Source: Candidatus Bipolaricaulota bacterium (GTDB taxonomy: Bacteria; Bipolaricaulota; Bipolaricaulia; RBG-16-55-9). Taken from it: a DNA stretch of 19,554 bases. Numbering within the stretch: position 1 is the first letter of the stretch; every line of letters begins with the position of its first letter. Below, piece by piece: positions 7,914-14,928 of this stretch. The position numbers and the translations under genes were made by a program. The notes below the pieces were generated by a model. That model did no database searches and was not told the origin of the DNA. It saw only the letters and a program-made list of their open reading frames with translations. The DNA is taken from assembly GCA_027021605.1 (NCBI GenBank), contig JALUUA010000018.1:1-19554 (forward strand). The letters are read 5' to 3'.

Positions 7914-9427
7914 TTCGCCGGCTCAGCCCGCCCGCTCGGCCGGGTTGCGGTTGCCCCCGGCGGCCCGGCGACCCGGCGGCGGGGCGGGAGCCGCCAGGCC
8001 ATGCGCATCCCGAGGAGCACGCAGAGCGCGGCGAACGCGAAGGTCGCCGGGTAGCTCCCCTCGGCGAGCAGGCCGCCCAGGAGGGCCCCTACGATGGTCC
8101 CGATCCCGTGGGCGGCTTGGTAGGTCCCGATGGCCTGGCTACGGCGGCCGGGCCGGACCCGCTTGGAGACGATGGCCAGCGCCCCGATGTTGACGAACGC
8201 CCAGCTGATCCCGGTAAGCACGAAGAAGGGCACGAGCGCCGCGTAGAGGGCCGGGTGGCCCTTGAGTAGGACGAGGCCGCCCGCCAACAGGAAGAGCGCA
8301 GCCCGCACCCCCAGAAAGAGCCGGTGGAGGTGGCGCGTCCGGTAGCGGGCGGCGAAGCGGGCGACCTGCGGGGTCGCCAGCCCCGTGACCCCCTGGTGGA
8401 GCACGAAGGCGGCGAAGACCCACGAGGACGGCAAGCCCAGCTCCTCCCGGAGGAAGAGCGGGAGCGTCACAAAGACGGCCTGAAACCCGACGGTGTAGAC
8501 CACGACGCTCTGGAAGAAGCGGGTAAGCGGAACCCCGAAGCCGTTGCGCCCCTGGAGGACCCGCCACAGCTTCCGCGGGGAGGGCAGGAGATGAAACAGG
8601 GAGACGGGCGCAAAGCGGAACCGCTCCCAGAGCAGGGCGATCGCGGGCAGCAGGCCCCGGAAGCGCCGGTCGACGTGGGCGCGCGGCTCGCGGATCCAGA
8701 GCGCCGCCAGCCCCGCCCCGAGGGCCGCCAGCCCGCCCAAGACGAGATAGAGAGCCCGCATCGCCGCCGCGCCGTCAGCCTCCCCGAAGAAGCGCATCCA
8801 GAGGGTGCCCAGAACGAGCCCGGCCATCCAGCCGAAGGCCCCGAAGCGGCTGAGTGCCCCGATGCGCCGCTCCCAGAGGGTCCGGGGCAGGCCCTCGATC
8901 GCCAGCGGCGTGATCACCGACGCGGCCGCCACCCACAGGAACGTGAGCGCGACGTGCACGGCCAGGAGCGCGCCCAAGCCGGGGACGCCCGCCAGGGCAA
9001 AGAACCCCAGGGCCAGCCCCCCGAAGCCCAGGAGCACGAAGGGCTTGCGGCGGCCCAGGCGGTCGCTCCAGCGGCCCCAGAAGAGCCCGGCGAGCACGCC
9101 CGCCAGGCTCGAGAGCGAGGCCACCAGCCCCACGTCCTTCGGACCCCCGCCCAGGGCGAGCGCGATGAAGAGGGGCGTAAGCAGCGACGCCCCGCCCTGC
9201 GCGGCGTTCGCCAGCCCGAAGGCGAGAAAGTACCGCTCCGAGCGGGCCCCGTCGGGGGCCCGCGTCGTACTTCTCGACGCCCTCGACGCCCTCAACGCTG
9301 CCCCCCTCAACAACGGGGAGAAGAGGGAGGAGAGCGGCCGTCGGGGCGGGGGAGGCGGGGGGTCGGCCTCTGCCCCCCGGGGGGCGGCGGAAGGGGTATC
9401 GGGATTCGCCTTTAGCTCTAGGGACAT
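7910..9427 (-). CDS. MFS transporter
   Basis: 505 aa, about twelve hydrophobic segments in two halves. The loop 2-3 motif A is clear: GRWSDRLGRRK near residue 115, with a degenerate counterpart in the second half. Gly-rich helices such as GTIVGALLGGLLAEG near the C-terminus fit the Major Facilitator Superfamily. The ligand cannot be told. Around 65 cytosolic residues precede the first helix and include a run of six prolines and Arg/Ser-rich low complexity. Translation could start later at one of several TTG codons, but the ATG at 9427 has a good promoter upstream, though only a weak Shine-Dalgarno. The C-terminus is Arg/Pro-rich. Convergent with the aminotransferase. Confidence 0.85.
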   Translation of the reverse strand: MSLELKANPDTPSAAPRGAEADPPPPPPRRPLSSLFSPLLRGAALRASRASRSTTRAPDGARSERYFLAFGLANAAQGGASLLTPLFIALALGGGPKDVGLVASLSSLAGVLAGLFWGRWSDRLGRRKPFVLLGFGGLALGFFALAGVPGLGALLAVHVALTFLWVAAASVITPLAIEGLPRTLWERRIGALSRFGAFGWMAGLVLGTLWMRFFGEADGAAAMRALYLVLGGLAALGAGLAALWIREPRAHVDRRFRGLLPAIALLWERFRFAPVSLFHLLPSPRKLWRVLQGRNGFGVPLTRFFQSVVVYTVGFQAVFVTLPLFLREELGLPSSWVFAAFVLHQGVTGLATPQVARFAARYRTRHLHRLFLGVRAALFLLAGGLVLLKGHPALYAALVPFFVLTGISWAFVNIGALAIVSKRVRPGRRSQAIGTYQAAHGIGTIVGALLGGLLAEGSYPATFAFAALCVLLGMRMAWRLPPRRRVAGPPGATATRPSGRAEPAN

Positions 9428-9478
9428 TTAAGCTTTCTCACGCCCTCGTGAAGCGCCTCGAACTCGAAAAGGTCGCGT

Positions 9479-9507
9479 ATTATGCCGAGAGCGGCCCGCC
9501 CCTGCAA
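9479..9507 (-). promoter_or_regulatory. sigma70 promoter of the MFS gene
   Basis: Minus-strand TTGCAG (9502-9507), 17-nt spacer, CATAAT (9479-9484). Predicted leader is about 45 nt. It is divergent from the cytochrome c promoter. Confidence 0.6.
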
Positions 9508-9581
9508 GGAAGGCGGGAACCCCGAGGGGATCGCGATTCCCGGAGAGCGGCTGCGGGTCGTTGGGGACGCTTGGGGGACGC

Positions 9582-9610
9582 TTGCGCGGACCGGGACCAG
9601 CTGCTATATT
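9582..9610 (+). promoter_or_regulatory. sigma70 promoter of the cytochrome c gene
   Basis: TTGCGC (9582-9587), 17-nt spacer, TATATT (9605-9610). An AAAGGGGG Shine-Dalgarno follows before the ATG at 9637. Confidence 0.65.
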
Positions 9611-9636
9611 GAGATTCGCTTACAAAGGGGGCTACT

Positions 9637-10437
9637 ATGGGGAGCCGGCTGGAAAACTTCTTTTTGACCCTCCTCGTGCTGGCCATGGCCGCCTACGTGG
9701 CGGCGGAGCTGCGGACCGCCTGGACGGCCTTCGTCTCCCCCGCCGCCGCTATGGGCGCAGAAGGGGAAGGGAGGGAGGAGAAGCCCTCCCCCTCCCCCGA
9801 CCGCGACCTCGACCTCGAGATCGAGGATGACCTCGTCGAGCGGGGACGGCTCGTCTTCGAGGCCCAAGGGTGCTTGGCCTGCCACAACTTGGACCTCACG
9901 GGGAACGCGTTCGCCCCCTCGTTGGACAACGTCGGGATGCGGCGGAGCGCCCAGTGGCTTCGCGAGAAGATGCTCGACCCCCGAGGAAAGCTCCCCGGGA
10001 CCTTCATGCCCCCCTACCCCCACCTGGAGGACGACGAGCTGGAAGCGCTCGTGGCCTTCTTGGGGAGCCTGACGCCCGCGCGCCCCAGCCCCGACAACAC
10101 CGGGGAGGCCCAAATCGAGATCCCCACCGACGAGCAGGGCAACCCCCGCTTTACCCCGGACCAAGTCGAGCGCGGCAAGCTCCTCTTCCAGCAGCAGGGC
10201 TGCATCGGGTGCCACGTGATCAACGGGATCTATCCCGGGGGCCCGGTGGGGCCCAACCTCACCCACGAGGCCCAGCGCCGCCGCTCCGACGAGTGGCAGC
10301 TCCAGCACCTGAAGGACCCCCTCTCCGTCTACGTGATCAACGGGGCCGAGGGGGCCACGTGGGTCATGCCCGCGTACTCGAACCTCCCCCCCGAGGACCT
10401 CGAGGCGCTGGTCGCCTTCCTCCAGAGCCTCAAGTAA
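9637..10437 (+). CDS. membrane-anchored diheme cytochrome c
   Basis: 266 aa. An N-terminal hydrophobic segment (about 7-24) that looks uncleaved is followed by an acidic/Pro/Ser linker and two tandem class-I cytochrome c domains. Heme sites are CLACH (C79-H83) and CIGCH (C189-H193). Likely distal Met ligands are M124 (in FMPPY) and M244 (in VMPAY). Each domain starts with ERG(R/K)L and ends with LEALVAFL, so the gene seems to be an internal duplication. It probably carries electrons outside the cytoplasmic membrane between a quinol-oxidising complex and a terminal reductase. No complex genes are adjacent, so the partner is unknown. Confidence 0.92.
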   Translation: MGSRLENFFLTLLVLAMAAYVAAELRTAWTAFVSPAAAMGAEGEGREEKPSPSPDRDLDLEIEDDLVERGRLVFEAQGCLACHNLDLTGNAFAPSLDNVGMRRSAQWLREKMLDPRGKLPGTFMPPYPHLEDDELEALVAFLGSLTPARPSPDNTGEAQIEIPTDEQGNPRFTPDQVERGKLLFQQQGCIGCHVINGIYPGGPVGPNLTHEAQRRRSDEWQLQHLKDPLSVYVINGAEGATWVMPAYSNLPPEDLEALVAFLQSLK

Positions 10438-10450
10438 AGCAGCCCCGAAG

Positions 10451-10475
10451 TAGCAGACCTTGACAGAGGCTGCTA
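10451..10475. promoter_or_regulatory. dyad around the -35 box of the inositol-phosphate operon
   Basis: TAGCAG (10451-10456) and CTGCTA (10470-10475) form a 6-bp inverted repeat with a 13-nt centre that contains the -35 box TTGACA. The position is what one expects for a repressor operator. It is short and could be chance. Confidence 0.3.
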
Positions 10476-10488
10476 ATCGGGCTACAAT
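10460..10488 (+). promoter_or_regulatory. consensus promoter of the inositol-phosphate operon
   Basis: TTGACA (10460-10465), 17-nt spacer, TACAAT (10483-10488), among the two best promoters in the window. The predicted start near 10495 leaves a leader of about 150 nt before the first gene. Confidence 0.85.
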
Positions 10489-10494
10489 GGGGGC

Positions 10495-10647
10495 GAAAGA
10501 ATCTCCTCTTTTTCTCTGCGCTGCGGGGAAGATCCCCCTCAAGACGAGCGAGACGGCAACTAGAGCGAGCCCGGCTCGCCTCGAGGATGCCGGCCGAGGT
10601 CTGTGCATCCTCCCCTTTGCCACAGGAGAAAGGAAGGAGGGATGAGC
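10495..10647 (+). promoter_or_regulatory. long structured 5' leader of the inositol-phosphate operon
   Basis: About 150 nt between the predicted transcription start and the ATG, unusually long for this window. Visible hairpins: GGGGA/TCCCC (10525-10537), GCGAGC/GCTCGC (10565-10579) and an 8-bp GAGGATGC/GCATCCTC stem (10583-10590 with 10605-10612). An alternative CCTCG/CGAGG pairing (10579-10583 with 10595-10599) would exclude the last stem. I do not recognise a known riboswitch. Confidence 0.4.
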
Positions 10648-11859
10648 ATGCGCAAGATCAAGCTCGCTCTCGTGGGGGTCGGCAACTGTGCCAGCTCCCT
10701 GGTGCAGGGGATTCACTACTACCGCGACAAAAACCCCGACGACGCCATCGGCCTCATGCACTGGGATATCGGGGGATACCGCCCCTCGGACATCGAGGTC
10801 GTTGCGGCCTTCGACGTGGACGCCCGCAAGGTGGGCAAGGACGTCGCCGAGGCGATCTTCGCACCCCCGAACTGCACCACGGTCTTCTGCCCCGACGTCC
10901 CCAAGACGGGCGTCACGGTGCAGATGGGCCGGGTCCTGGATGGGGTCTCCGAGCACATGGCGGACTACCCGCCGGAGCGGACGTTCGTGGTGGCCGACGC
11001 GCCCGAGCCCACCCGGGACGACGTGGTGAAGATCCTGCGCGAGTCAGGCGCCGAGGTGCTGGTGAGCTATCTCCCCGTGGGCTCGGAGGAGGCGACCCGC
11101 TTCTACGCGGAGTGCGCGCTGGAGGCGGGCGTGGCGTTTGTGAACTGCATTCCCGTGTTCATCGCCTCCGACCCGAAGTGGGAGGCGCGCTTCGCCGAGG
11201 CGGGCGTGCCCCTCATCGGGGACGACATCAAGTCCCAGGTGGGGGCCACCATCACCCACCGCGTGCTGGCGAAGCTCTTCGCCGACCGAGGCGTAAAGCT
11301 CGACCGCACCTACCAGCTCAACTTCGGCGGCAACACGGACTTCTTGAACATGCTCAACCGCCACCGCCTCAAGTCCAAGAAGATCTCCAAGACCGAGGCC
11401 GTCCAGGCGATGCTGGAGCAGCCCCTCCCGGCCGAGAACATCCACATCGGCCCCAGCGATTACGTCCCGTGGCAGAACGACAACAAGGTCGCCTTCATCC
11501 GCATGGAGGGGCGGCTCTTCGGGGATGTGCCCATGCACCTGGAACTGCGCTTGAGCGTGGAGGACTCGCCCAACTCCGCCGGGATCGTCATCGACGCGAT
11601 AAGAATTGCCAAGCTGGCGCTCGAGCGTGGCGTGGGCGGGGCGTTGATCGGGCCCTCGGCCTACTTCATGAAGCACCCGCCGCGCCAGCTGCCCGATTAT
11701 GTGGCCCGGCAGCTGGTCGAGCGCTTCATCGCCGGGGAGCCGGAGCCCGAGCTTGACCTGGAGCTGTCGCTCAACGGCGACGGCGCGGCAGAGGAGGCCG
11801 AGGTCGGCTATGAGGTGCCTGCTGCTCGCGGCGGGAGCCGGACGGCGCTTGCGCGCTAG
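10648..11859 (+). CDS. ino1: myo-inositol-1-phosphate synthase (short actinobacterial/archaeal type)
   Basis: NAD-dependent cytosolic enzyme that isomerises glucose 6-phosphate to inositol phosphate. 403 aa from the chosen ATG. It contains the NAD-binding GVGNCASSL (10-18), SYLPVGSEEA (140-149), GDDIKSQVGATITHR (191-205), LNFGGNTDFLNM (224-235) and DSPNSAG (306-312), all typical of the short mycobacterial/archaeal form. AGGAGG (10635-10640) is 7 nt from the ATG at 10648, so I prefer that to the ATG at 10642. The acidic C-terminal tail beyond about 362 is an extension, and its last 17 codons overlap the next gene. Supplies both the activated and the acceptor inositol phosphate for di-myo-inositol phosphate synthesis. 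Confidence 0.94.
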   Translation: MRKIKLALVGVGNCASSLVQGIHYYRDKNPDDAIGLMHWDIGGYRPSDIEVVAAFDVDARKVGKDVAEAIFAPPNCTTVFCPDVPKTGVTVQMGRVLDGVSEHMADYPPERTFVVADAPEPTRDDVVKILRESGAEVLVSYLPVGSEEATRFYAECALEAGVAFVNCIPVFIASDPKWEARFAEAGVPLIGDDIKSQVGATITHRVLAKLFADRGVKLDRTYQLNFGGNTDFLNMLNRHRLKSKKISKTEAVQAMLEQPLPAENIHIGPSDYVPWQNDNKVAFIRMEGRLFGDVPMHLELRLSVEDSPNSAGIVIDAIRIAKLALERGVGGALIGPSAYFMKHPPRQLPDYVARQLVERFIAGEPEPELDLELSLNGDGAAEEAEVGYEVPAARGGSRTALAR

Positions 11860-13159
11860 TGCGAGTTCGAGGCCCACGGAGCCCAAGCCCCTGGTACGGC
11901 TCCTGGGGCTTCCCCTGATCGAGCGGGCGATCCTCGCCGCGAAGCAGGCGGGCTGCGAGGAGTTCTACGTCGTCCTCGGCTGCGAGGGCGAACGGGTTCG
12001 CAAGCACCTGGGAGACGGACGTCGCCTCGGCGTCCGTCTCCGCTTCCTCTTGAACCCTCAGTGGGAGCGGGGGAACGGCACCTCCGTCTTAGCAGCCCGC
12101 GAGGTGCTCCAGGAGCCCTTCCTGCTCCTCATGAGCGATCACCTGCTCGATCCCTCGGTGCTTCGATCCCTGCAGGAGGCGTACGAAAGGGGAGCCCTCG
12201 ACGATGCCGACGTGGTGGTCGCCGTCGACCGCCGCCCCCCGGAGGGGCTCGACCTCGAGGACGCCACCAAGGTGCGCCTGGAGGGCGATCGGGTGGTGGA
12301 GATCGGGAAGTGCCTCCCCTCCTACGACGCGATCGACATGGGGGCCTTCCTGTGCTCGCCCCGTATATTTGACGCCCTCGAGCAGACCCGGGAGGACGGC
12401 TCCCTCACCGCGGGGGTGCGCTACCTGGCTCAACAGAATCGGGCGAAGGCCCTCGATGTAAGCGGGACGTTCTGGTTCGACGTGGACACCCCCGAGGCGC
12501 TGCGGGCCGCGGAGCGCGCCCTGCTCCGGCAGCTTCCGAAGCCCACGGACGGCCCCGTCTCCCGCTGCCTGAATCGCCCGATCTCGACACGGCTTACGCG
12601 ATGGCTGGTCAACACATCCCTGACGCCGAACCAGCTCTCCGTGATTTCGTTCCTCTTGGCGGCCGCCGGGGCGCTCGCGATGGCGCTTCCCTCGTACGCT
12701 GCGCTTGCGGTGGGCGGATTGCTCGCACAGATCTCTTCCGTGCTGGACGGCTGCGACGGCGAGGTGGCGCGCCTCAAGTTCCAGGGGAGCGAGTTCGGGG
12801 GCTGGTTCGACGCCGTCTTGGATCGTTATGCCGACGCCCTGCTGGTGAGCGGGCTTTCGGTTCACGCCTCCCTCGTTCAGGGGGGGACTGCGCCCTGGCT
12901 GTGGGGCTTGGCGGCCCTCTCGGGCGTGCTTCTTAACAGCTACACCGCGGACAAGTACGATGCGTTCCTGAAGAAGCGCCTGGCGGAGGGGAAGCGACCC
13001 CTGCGCCTGGGGAGGGATGTGCGGCTCTTTCTCGTCTTCCTGGGGGCGATCCTCAACGCCCCGCTGGTGACGCTTGGGCTGCTGGCCGTCCTAAGCCATG
13101 GGGAGATCGTGCGGCGGGTTGTGTTGTTGGCCCGGCATACGCGCGATGGGCGGAGCTAA
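11810..13159 (+). CDS. bifunctional IPCT/DIPPS (CTP:inositol-1-P cytidylyltransferase / di-myo-inositol-phosphate-phosphate synthase)
   Basis: 449 aa fusion. Residues 1-240 form a nucleotidyltransferase domain (LAAGAGRRLR at 6-15, EPKPLV with K26, SDH at 109-111) that would activate inositol 1-phosphate with CTP. Residues 250-449 form a membrane CDP-alcohol phosphatidyltransferase domain with the signature acids D313, D316, D334 and D338 in DGCDGEVAR...GGWFDAVLDRYAD, and several hydrophobic helices. It condenses CDP-inositol with inositol 1-phosphate to phosphorylated di-myo-inositol phosphate. The product needs a phosphatase, which is not in this window. The fused form and pairing with inositol-1-phosphate synthase are hallmarks of DIP-making thermophiles. 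The ATG at 11810 overlaps the previous gene by 50 nt; GAGG-type sites lie upstream. Confidence 0.94.
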   Translation: MRCLLLAAGAGRRLRASASSRPTEPKPLVRLLGLPLIERAILAAKQAGCEEFYVVLGCEGERVRKHLGDGRRLGVRLRFLLNPQWERGNGTSVLAAREVLQEPFLLLMSDHLLDPSVLRSLQEAYERGALDDADVVVAVDRRPPEGLDLEDATKVRLEGDRVVEIGKCLPSYDAIDMGAFLCSPRIFDALEQTREDGSLTAGVRYLAQQNRAKALDVSGTFWFDVDTPEALRAAERALLRQLPKPTDGPVSRCLNRPISTRLTRWLVNTSLTPNQLSVISFLLAAAGALAMALPSYAALAVGGLLAQISSVLDGCDGEVARLKFQGSEFGGWFDAVLDRYADALLVSGLSVHASLVQGGTAPWLWGLAALSGVLLNSYTADKYDAFLKKRLAEGKRPLRLGRDVRLFLVFLGAILNAPLVTLGLLAVLSHGEIVRRVVLLARHTRDGRS

Positions 13160-13162
13160 GCC

Positions 13163-13306
13163 CTATTGAGGCGACTCGATCCGAAGCCACCCCTCGGGAT
13201 AGTGGACCGTAAGCACGTACTCCCGGAGCAGGGAAGCACCGATCAGGGTGTCATCCGAAGCCGTGATAATCACGTCTACCTCACGTTGCTCGCTTCCCTC
13301 GATCAT
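13163..13306 (-). pseudogene. truncated retropepsin-like aspartyl protease (C-terminal half only)
   Basis: A 47-aa frame starting MIEGSEQREVDVIITASDDTL... and ending in ESPQ. The stretch DTLIGASLLREYVLTVHYPE (20-39) closely resembles the C-terminal end of clan-AA aspartyl proteases (typically D-x-L-L/I-G-x-x-L-L-x-x-Y, then a beta strand). The N-terminal half with the catalytic D-T/S-G is absent. Its ATG overlaps the TGA of the upstream DUF5678-like gene (ATGA), the arrangement expected for this gene pair. It therefore looks like a remnant left after loss of the catalytic part, although it keeps a start codon and could still be expressed. Its stop is only 3 nt from that of the convergent DIPPS gene. 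Confidence 0.6.
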
Positions 13307-13584
13307 GCCGACTTGAGCTTGTGGGCGGCTTTATAGCCGATGCGAACCAGATAGAAGACCTTGCCCGGACAGGACTTCTCCGCTTGGGCAAACGCCTCCT
13401 CCGGGGTCTTGCCGAGGAAATACGCCCCGCTGTCCACCTCGATGGCCACGTATTCCCCTTGGTGCCGGGCTTCCAGTTCGTCGCGAAGCTCCTCGTAGCG
13501 CGCCCAGCCCCGCCGATCGAGTTCCTCCGTGGAGTAGGGGGTCTTCTGCTTCTTCAGGGCTTCGAGCTTTTCTTGTACGGTCAT
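13303..13584 (-). CDS. small DUF5678-like protein of unknown function
   Basis: 93 aa, apparently cytosolic. The N-terminal half is a charged, likely helical region (residues 1-40). The C-terminal half has the pattern G-E-Y-V-A-I-E-V-D-S-G (43-53) ... PGKVFYLVRIGYKAAHK (73-89), as in small DUF5678-type proteins often encoded just before a retropepsin-like aspartyl protease. The downstream gene here is only a remnant of such a protease, joined by ATGA. A TATAAT -10 box lies about 35 nt upstream; the Shine-Dalgarno is weak. Function unknown. Confidence 0.7.
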   Translation of the reverse strand: MTVQEKLEALKKQKTPYSTEELDRRGWARYEELRDELEARHQGEYVAIEVDSGAYFLGKTPEEAFAQAEKSCPGKVFYLVRIGYKAAHKLKSA

Positions 13585-13621
13585 GACTCTGGTAGTCTAC
13601 CGGATAGCCGGGATCTGCACA

Positions 13622-13627
13622 ATTATA
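13622..13627 (-). promoter_or_regulatory. TATAAT -10 box ahead of the DUF5678-like gene
   Basis: A perfect TATAAT on the minus strand, with a predicted start near 13615. The only -35-like hexamer (TTGAAG) is 14 nt away, shorter than the usual 17, so the promoter is less certain. It lies just beyond the 3' end of the epimerase gene. Confidence 0.45.
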
Positions 13628-13643
13628 GCTCTCCCCTCTTCCT

Positions 13644-14663
13644 TCAAGGTTCGGGCTTAAGCCTCCCCGTCAGTTCCTGAAACCGCTCCGCAAAGGCCAC
13701 TTCCTGGTCGCGTCGCTCGTAGCCCGCGGAATCGGGGCCCTTATAAGCATCCCGATACCACAAGACGGTCTCCCCCAGCCAGGCCACAAACGGCGTGGAG
13801 GTGTAGCCCAGCTCCTCCTCGGCCTTGGAGATGTCGGGGATGAAGTTGCTCATCCGCGCGTAGGGCTCGGGGTATTCAAACCCGCTGCGCCGGAAGGCAT
13901 CCGCGGGCACGGAGACGATCGTGGGATCTTGCCCCAAGACGTTGGCGGCTTCCTTGACGAGGTCGATGAGGCGGACGACCTCGTGCTGCGCGAGGTTGTA
14001 GATCTGCCCCTCGGCGCGCTCCGCCTCCAGGACGCGGAGATATCCCCGGGCGAGGTCCCGGGAGTAGACGAGCCGGAAGGACTGCACGCCGCCGTTCGTG
14101 AGCAGCAGGGGCCGCCCGTCCATCAGCCGCTGGAAGTAGAAGTAGCCCCGCAGGGTGGGGTCCTCCGGGCCGAGGACCACGGGCGGGCGGAGGATCGTGT
14201 AGGGGACCTCCGACTGCGATGTGAGCACCCGCTCCGCCTGCAGCTTGCCCATCGTGTAGCTCCAGAACGGCGACTCCGCGCCCTGCGGGGGCCGGAAGTC
14301 GTGGTTCACATCCCCCTCGGGGACGGGCATCACCATGGAGCCCGTGTAGTAGACGGCTGCTGAACTCGTGAAGACGTACCGCCCCACGTTCCCACGAAAC
14401 ACATCGAGGGCATGGCGCACGTCGTCGGCCGTATAGGCGATGTTGTCGATGACGGCATCGAACGCCCGTCCTTGGAGCTTTTCGCGAAATCCCTCGCGGT
14501 CGGAGCGGTCGCCCTGAACGTGGGAGACCCGCTCGTGGTCGAAGAACGCGGGGCGCTTCTTTCCGCGGCTGAAGACCGTCACCCGGTGGCCCGCCTCCAA
14601 TAACTCCTCCACAATGGCCTTCCCGAAGAAGGTCGTCCCGCCGATCACCAGAATCGACGCCAT
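13644..14663 (-). CDS. NAD-dependent epimerase/dehydratase (extended SDR family)
   Basis: 339 aa. N-terminal Rossmann motif ILVIGGTTFFGKAIVEEL (4-21) binds NAD(P). FTSSAAVY (98-105) and the catalytic pair Y136/K140 in YTMGK mark an extended short-chain dehydrogenase/reductase, usually acting on nucleotide sugars. The GGTxFxG form of the glycine motif is shared with plant/bacterial mRNA-binding-like and UDP-sugar epimerase relatives. The substrate cannot be decided and no sugar genes adjoin. The ATG at 14663 is chosen over the longer frame: GGGAGG lies 9 nt upstream and the Rossmann strand follows at once. Promoter at 14695-14723. Confidence 0.88.
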   Translation of the reverse strand: MASILVIGGTTFFGKAIVEELLEAGHRVTVFSRGKKRPAFFDHERVSHVQGDRSDREGFREKLQGRAFDAVIDNIAYTADDVRHALDVFRGNVGRYVFTSSAAVYYTGSMVMPVPEGDVNHDFRPPQGAESPFWSYTMGKLQAERVLTSQSEVPYTILRPPVVLGPEDPTLRGYFYFQRLMDGRPLLLTNGGVQSFRLVYSRDLARGYLRVLEAERAEGQIYNLAQHEVVRLIDLVKEAANVLGQDPTIVSVPADAFRRSGFEYPEPYARMSNFIPDISKAEEELGYTSTPFVAWLGETVLWYRDAYKGPDSAGYERRDQEVAFAERFQELTGRLKPEP

Positions 14664-14694
14664 CGCTCGCTTCCTCCCTGTCCTGAGATGCTCC

Positions 14695-14723
14695 ATTAGA
14701 CACGGTTCCGAGGGCGATGGCAA
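14695..14723 (-). promoter_or_regulatory. sigma70 promoter of the epimerase gene
   Basis: Minus-strand TTGCCA (14718-14723), 17-nt spacer, TCTAAT (14695-14700). Between it and the divergent tRNA promoter is a GC-rich stretch with a CTCGGG/CCCGAG hairpin (14726-14740). Confidence 0.65.
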
Positions 14724-14780
14724 CCCTCGGGCCCCCCGAGCCCCGAGCCCGGGGCGCGCGCCAAGAGAAGGGGGCCGACC

Positions 14781-14809
14781 TTGACAAGCGCAGAGGGGAT
14801 TTCTACAAT
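14781..14809 (+). promoter_or_regulatory. consensus promoter of tRNA-Leu and gatA
   Basis: TTGACA (14781-14786), 17-nt spacer, TACAAT (14804-14809), immediately before the tRNA. There is no other promoter room between the tRNA and gatA. Confidence 0.85.
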
Positions 14810-14819
14810 AACCCCGCAC

Positions 14820-14907
14820 GCCGGGGTGCTGGAATTGGCAGACAGGCAGGTCTCAGGAACCTGTGGGCCTCGTGCCCGTGAGGGTTCAAGTCCCTCCCCC
14901 GGCACCA
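14820..14907 (+). tRNA. tRNA-Leu (anticodon CAG)
   Basis: Class-II tRNA of 88 nt including CCA. Acceptor stem GCCGGGG (14820-14826) pairs with CCCCGGC (14897-14903), followed by A and an encoded CCA (14905-14907). The anticodon stem CAGGT/ACCTG (14847-14851, 14859-14863) carries anticodon CAG (14854-14856), reading CTG. The long variable arm contains a GGGC/GCCC stem, and the T-arm is GAGGG-TTCAAGT-CCCTC (14880-14896). The long variable arm, D-loop TTGGCAGA and anticodon identify leucine. Confidence 0.96.
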
Positions 14908-14928
14908 CCCCAGGCCCAGGAGGCCCCC

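Noticed and set aside
8324..9415. 363-codon plus-strand frame
   Set aside because: Antisense of the MFS gene; Glu/Arg/Gln/Pro-rich, no domain.
10500..10520. T-rich stretch (ctcctctttttctc) as an intrinsic terminator for the cytochrome c gene
   Set aside because: No stable hairpin directly precedes it and it lies downstream of a strong promoter for the next operon.
9604..10956. 450-codon minus-strand frame
   Set aside because: Runs antisense through the cytochrome c and the start of inositol-1-phosphate synthase; composition is typical of a shadow.
14726..14754. GC hairpins (CTCGGG/CCCGAG and CCCCG/CGGGG) between the epimerase and tRNA promoters considered as a terminator
   Set aside because: No T run on either strand and placed between divergent promoters; probably chance pairing in GC-rich DNA.
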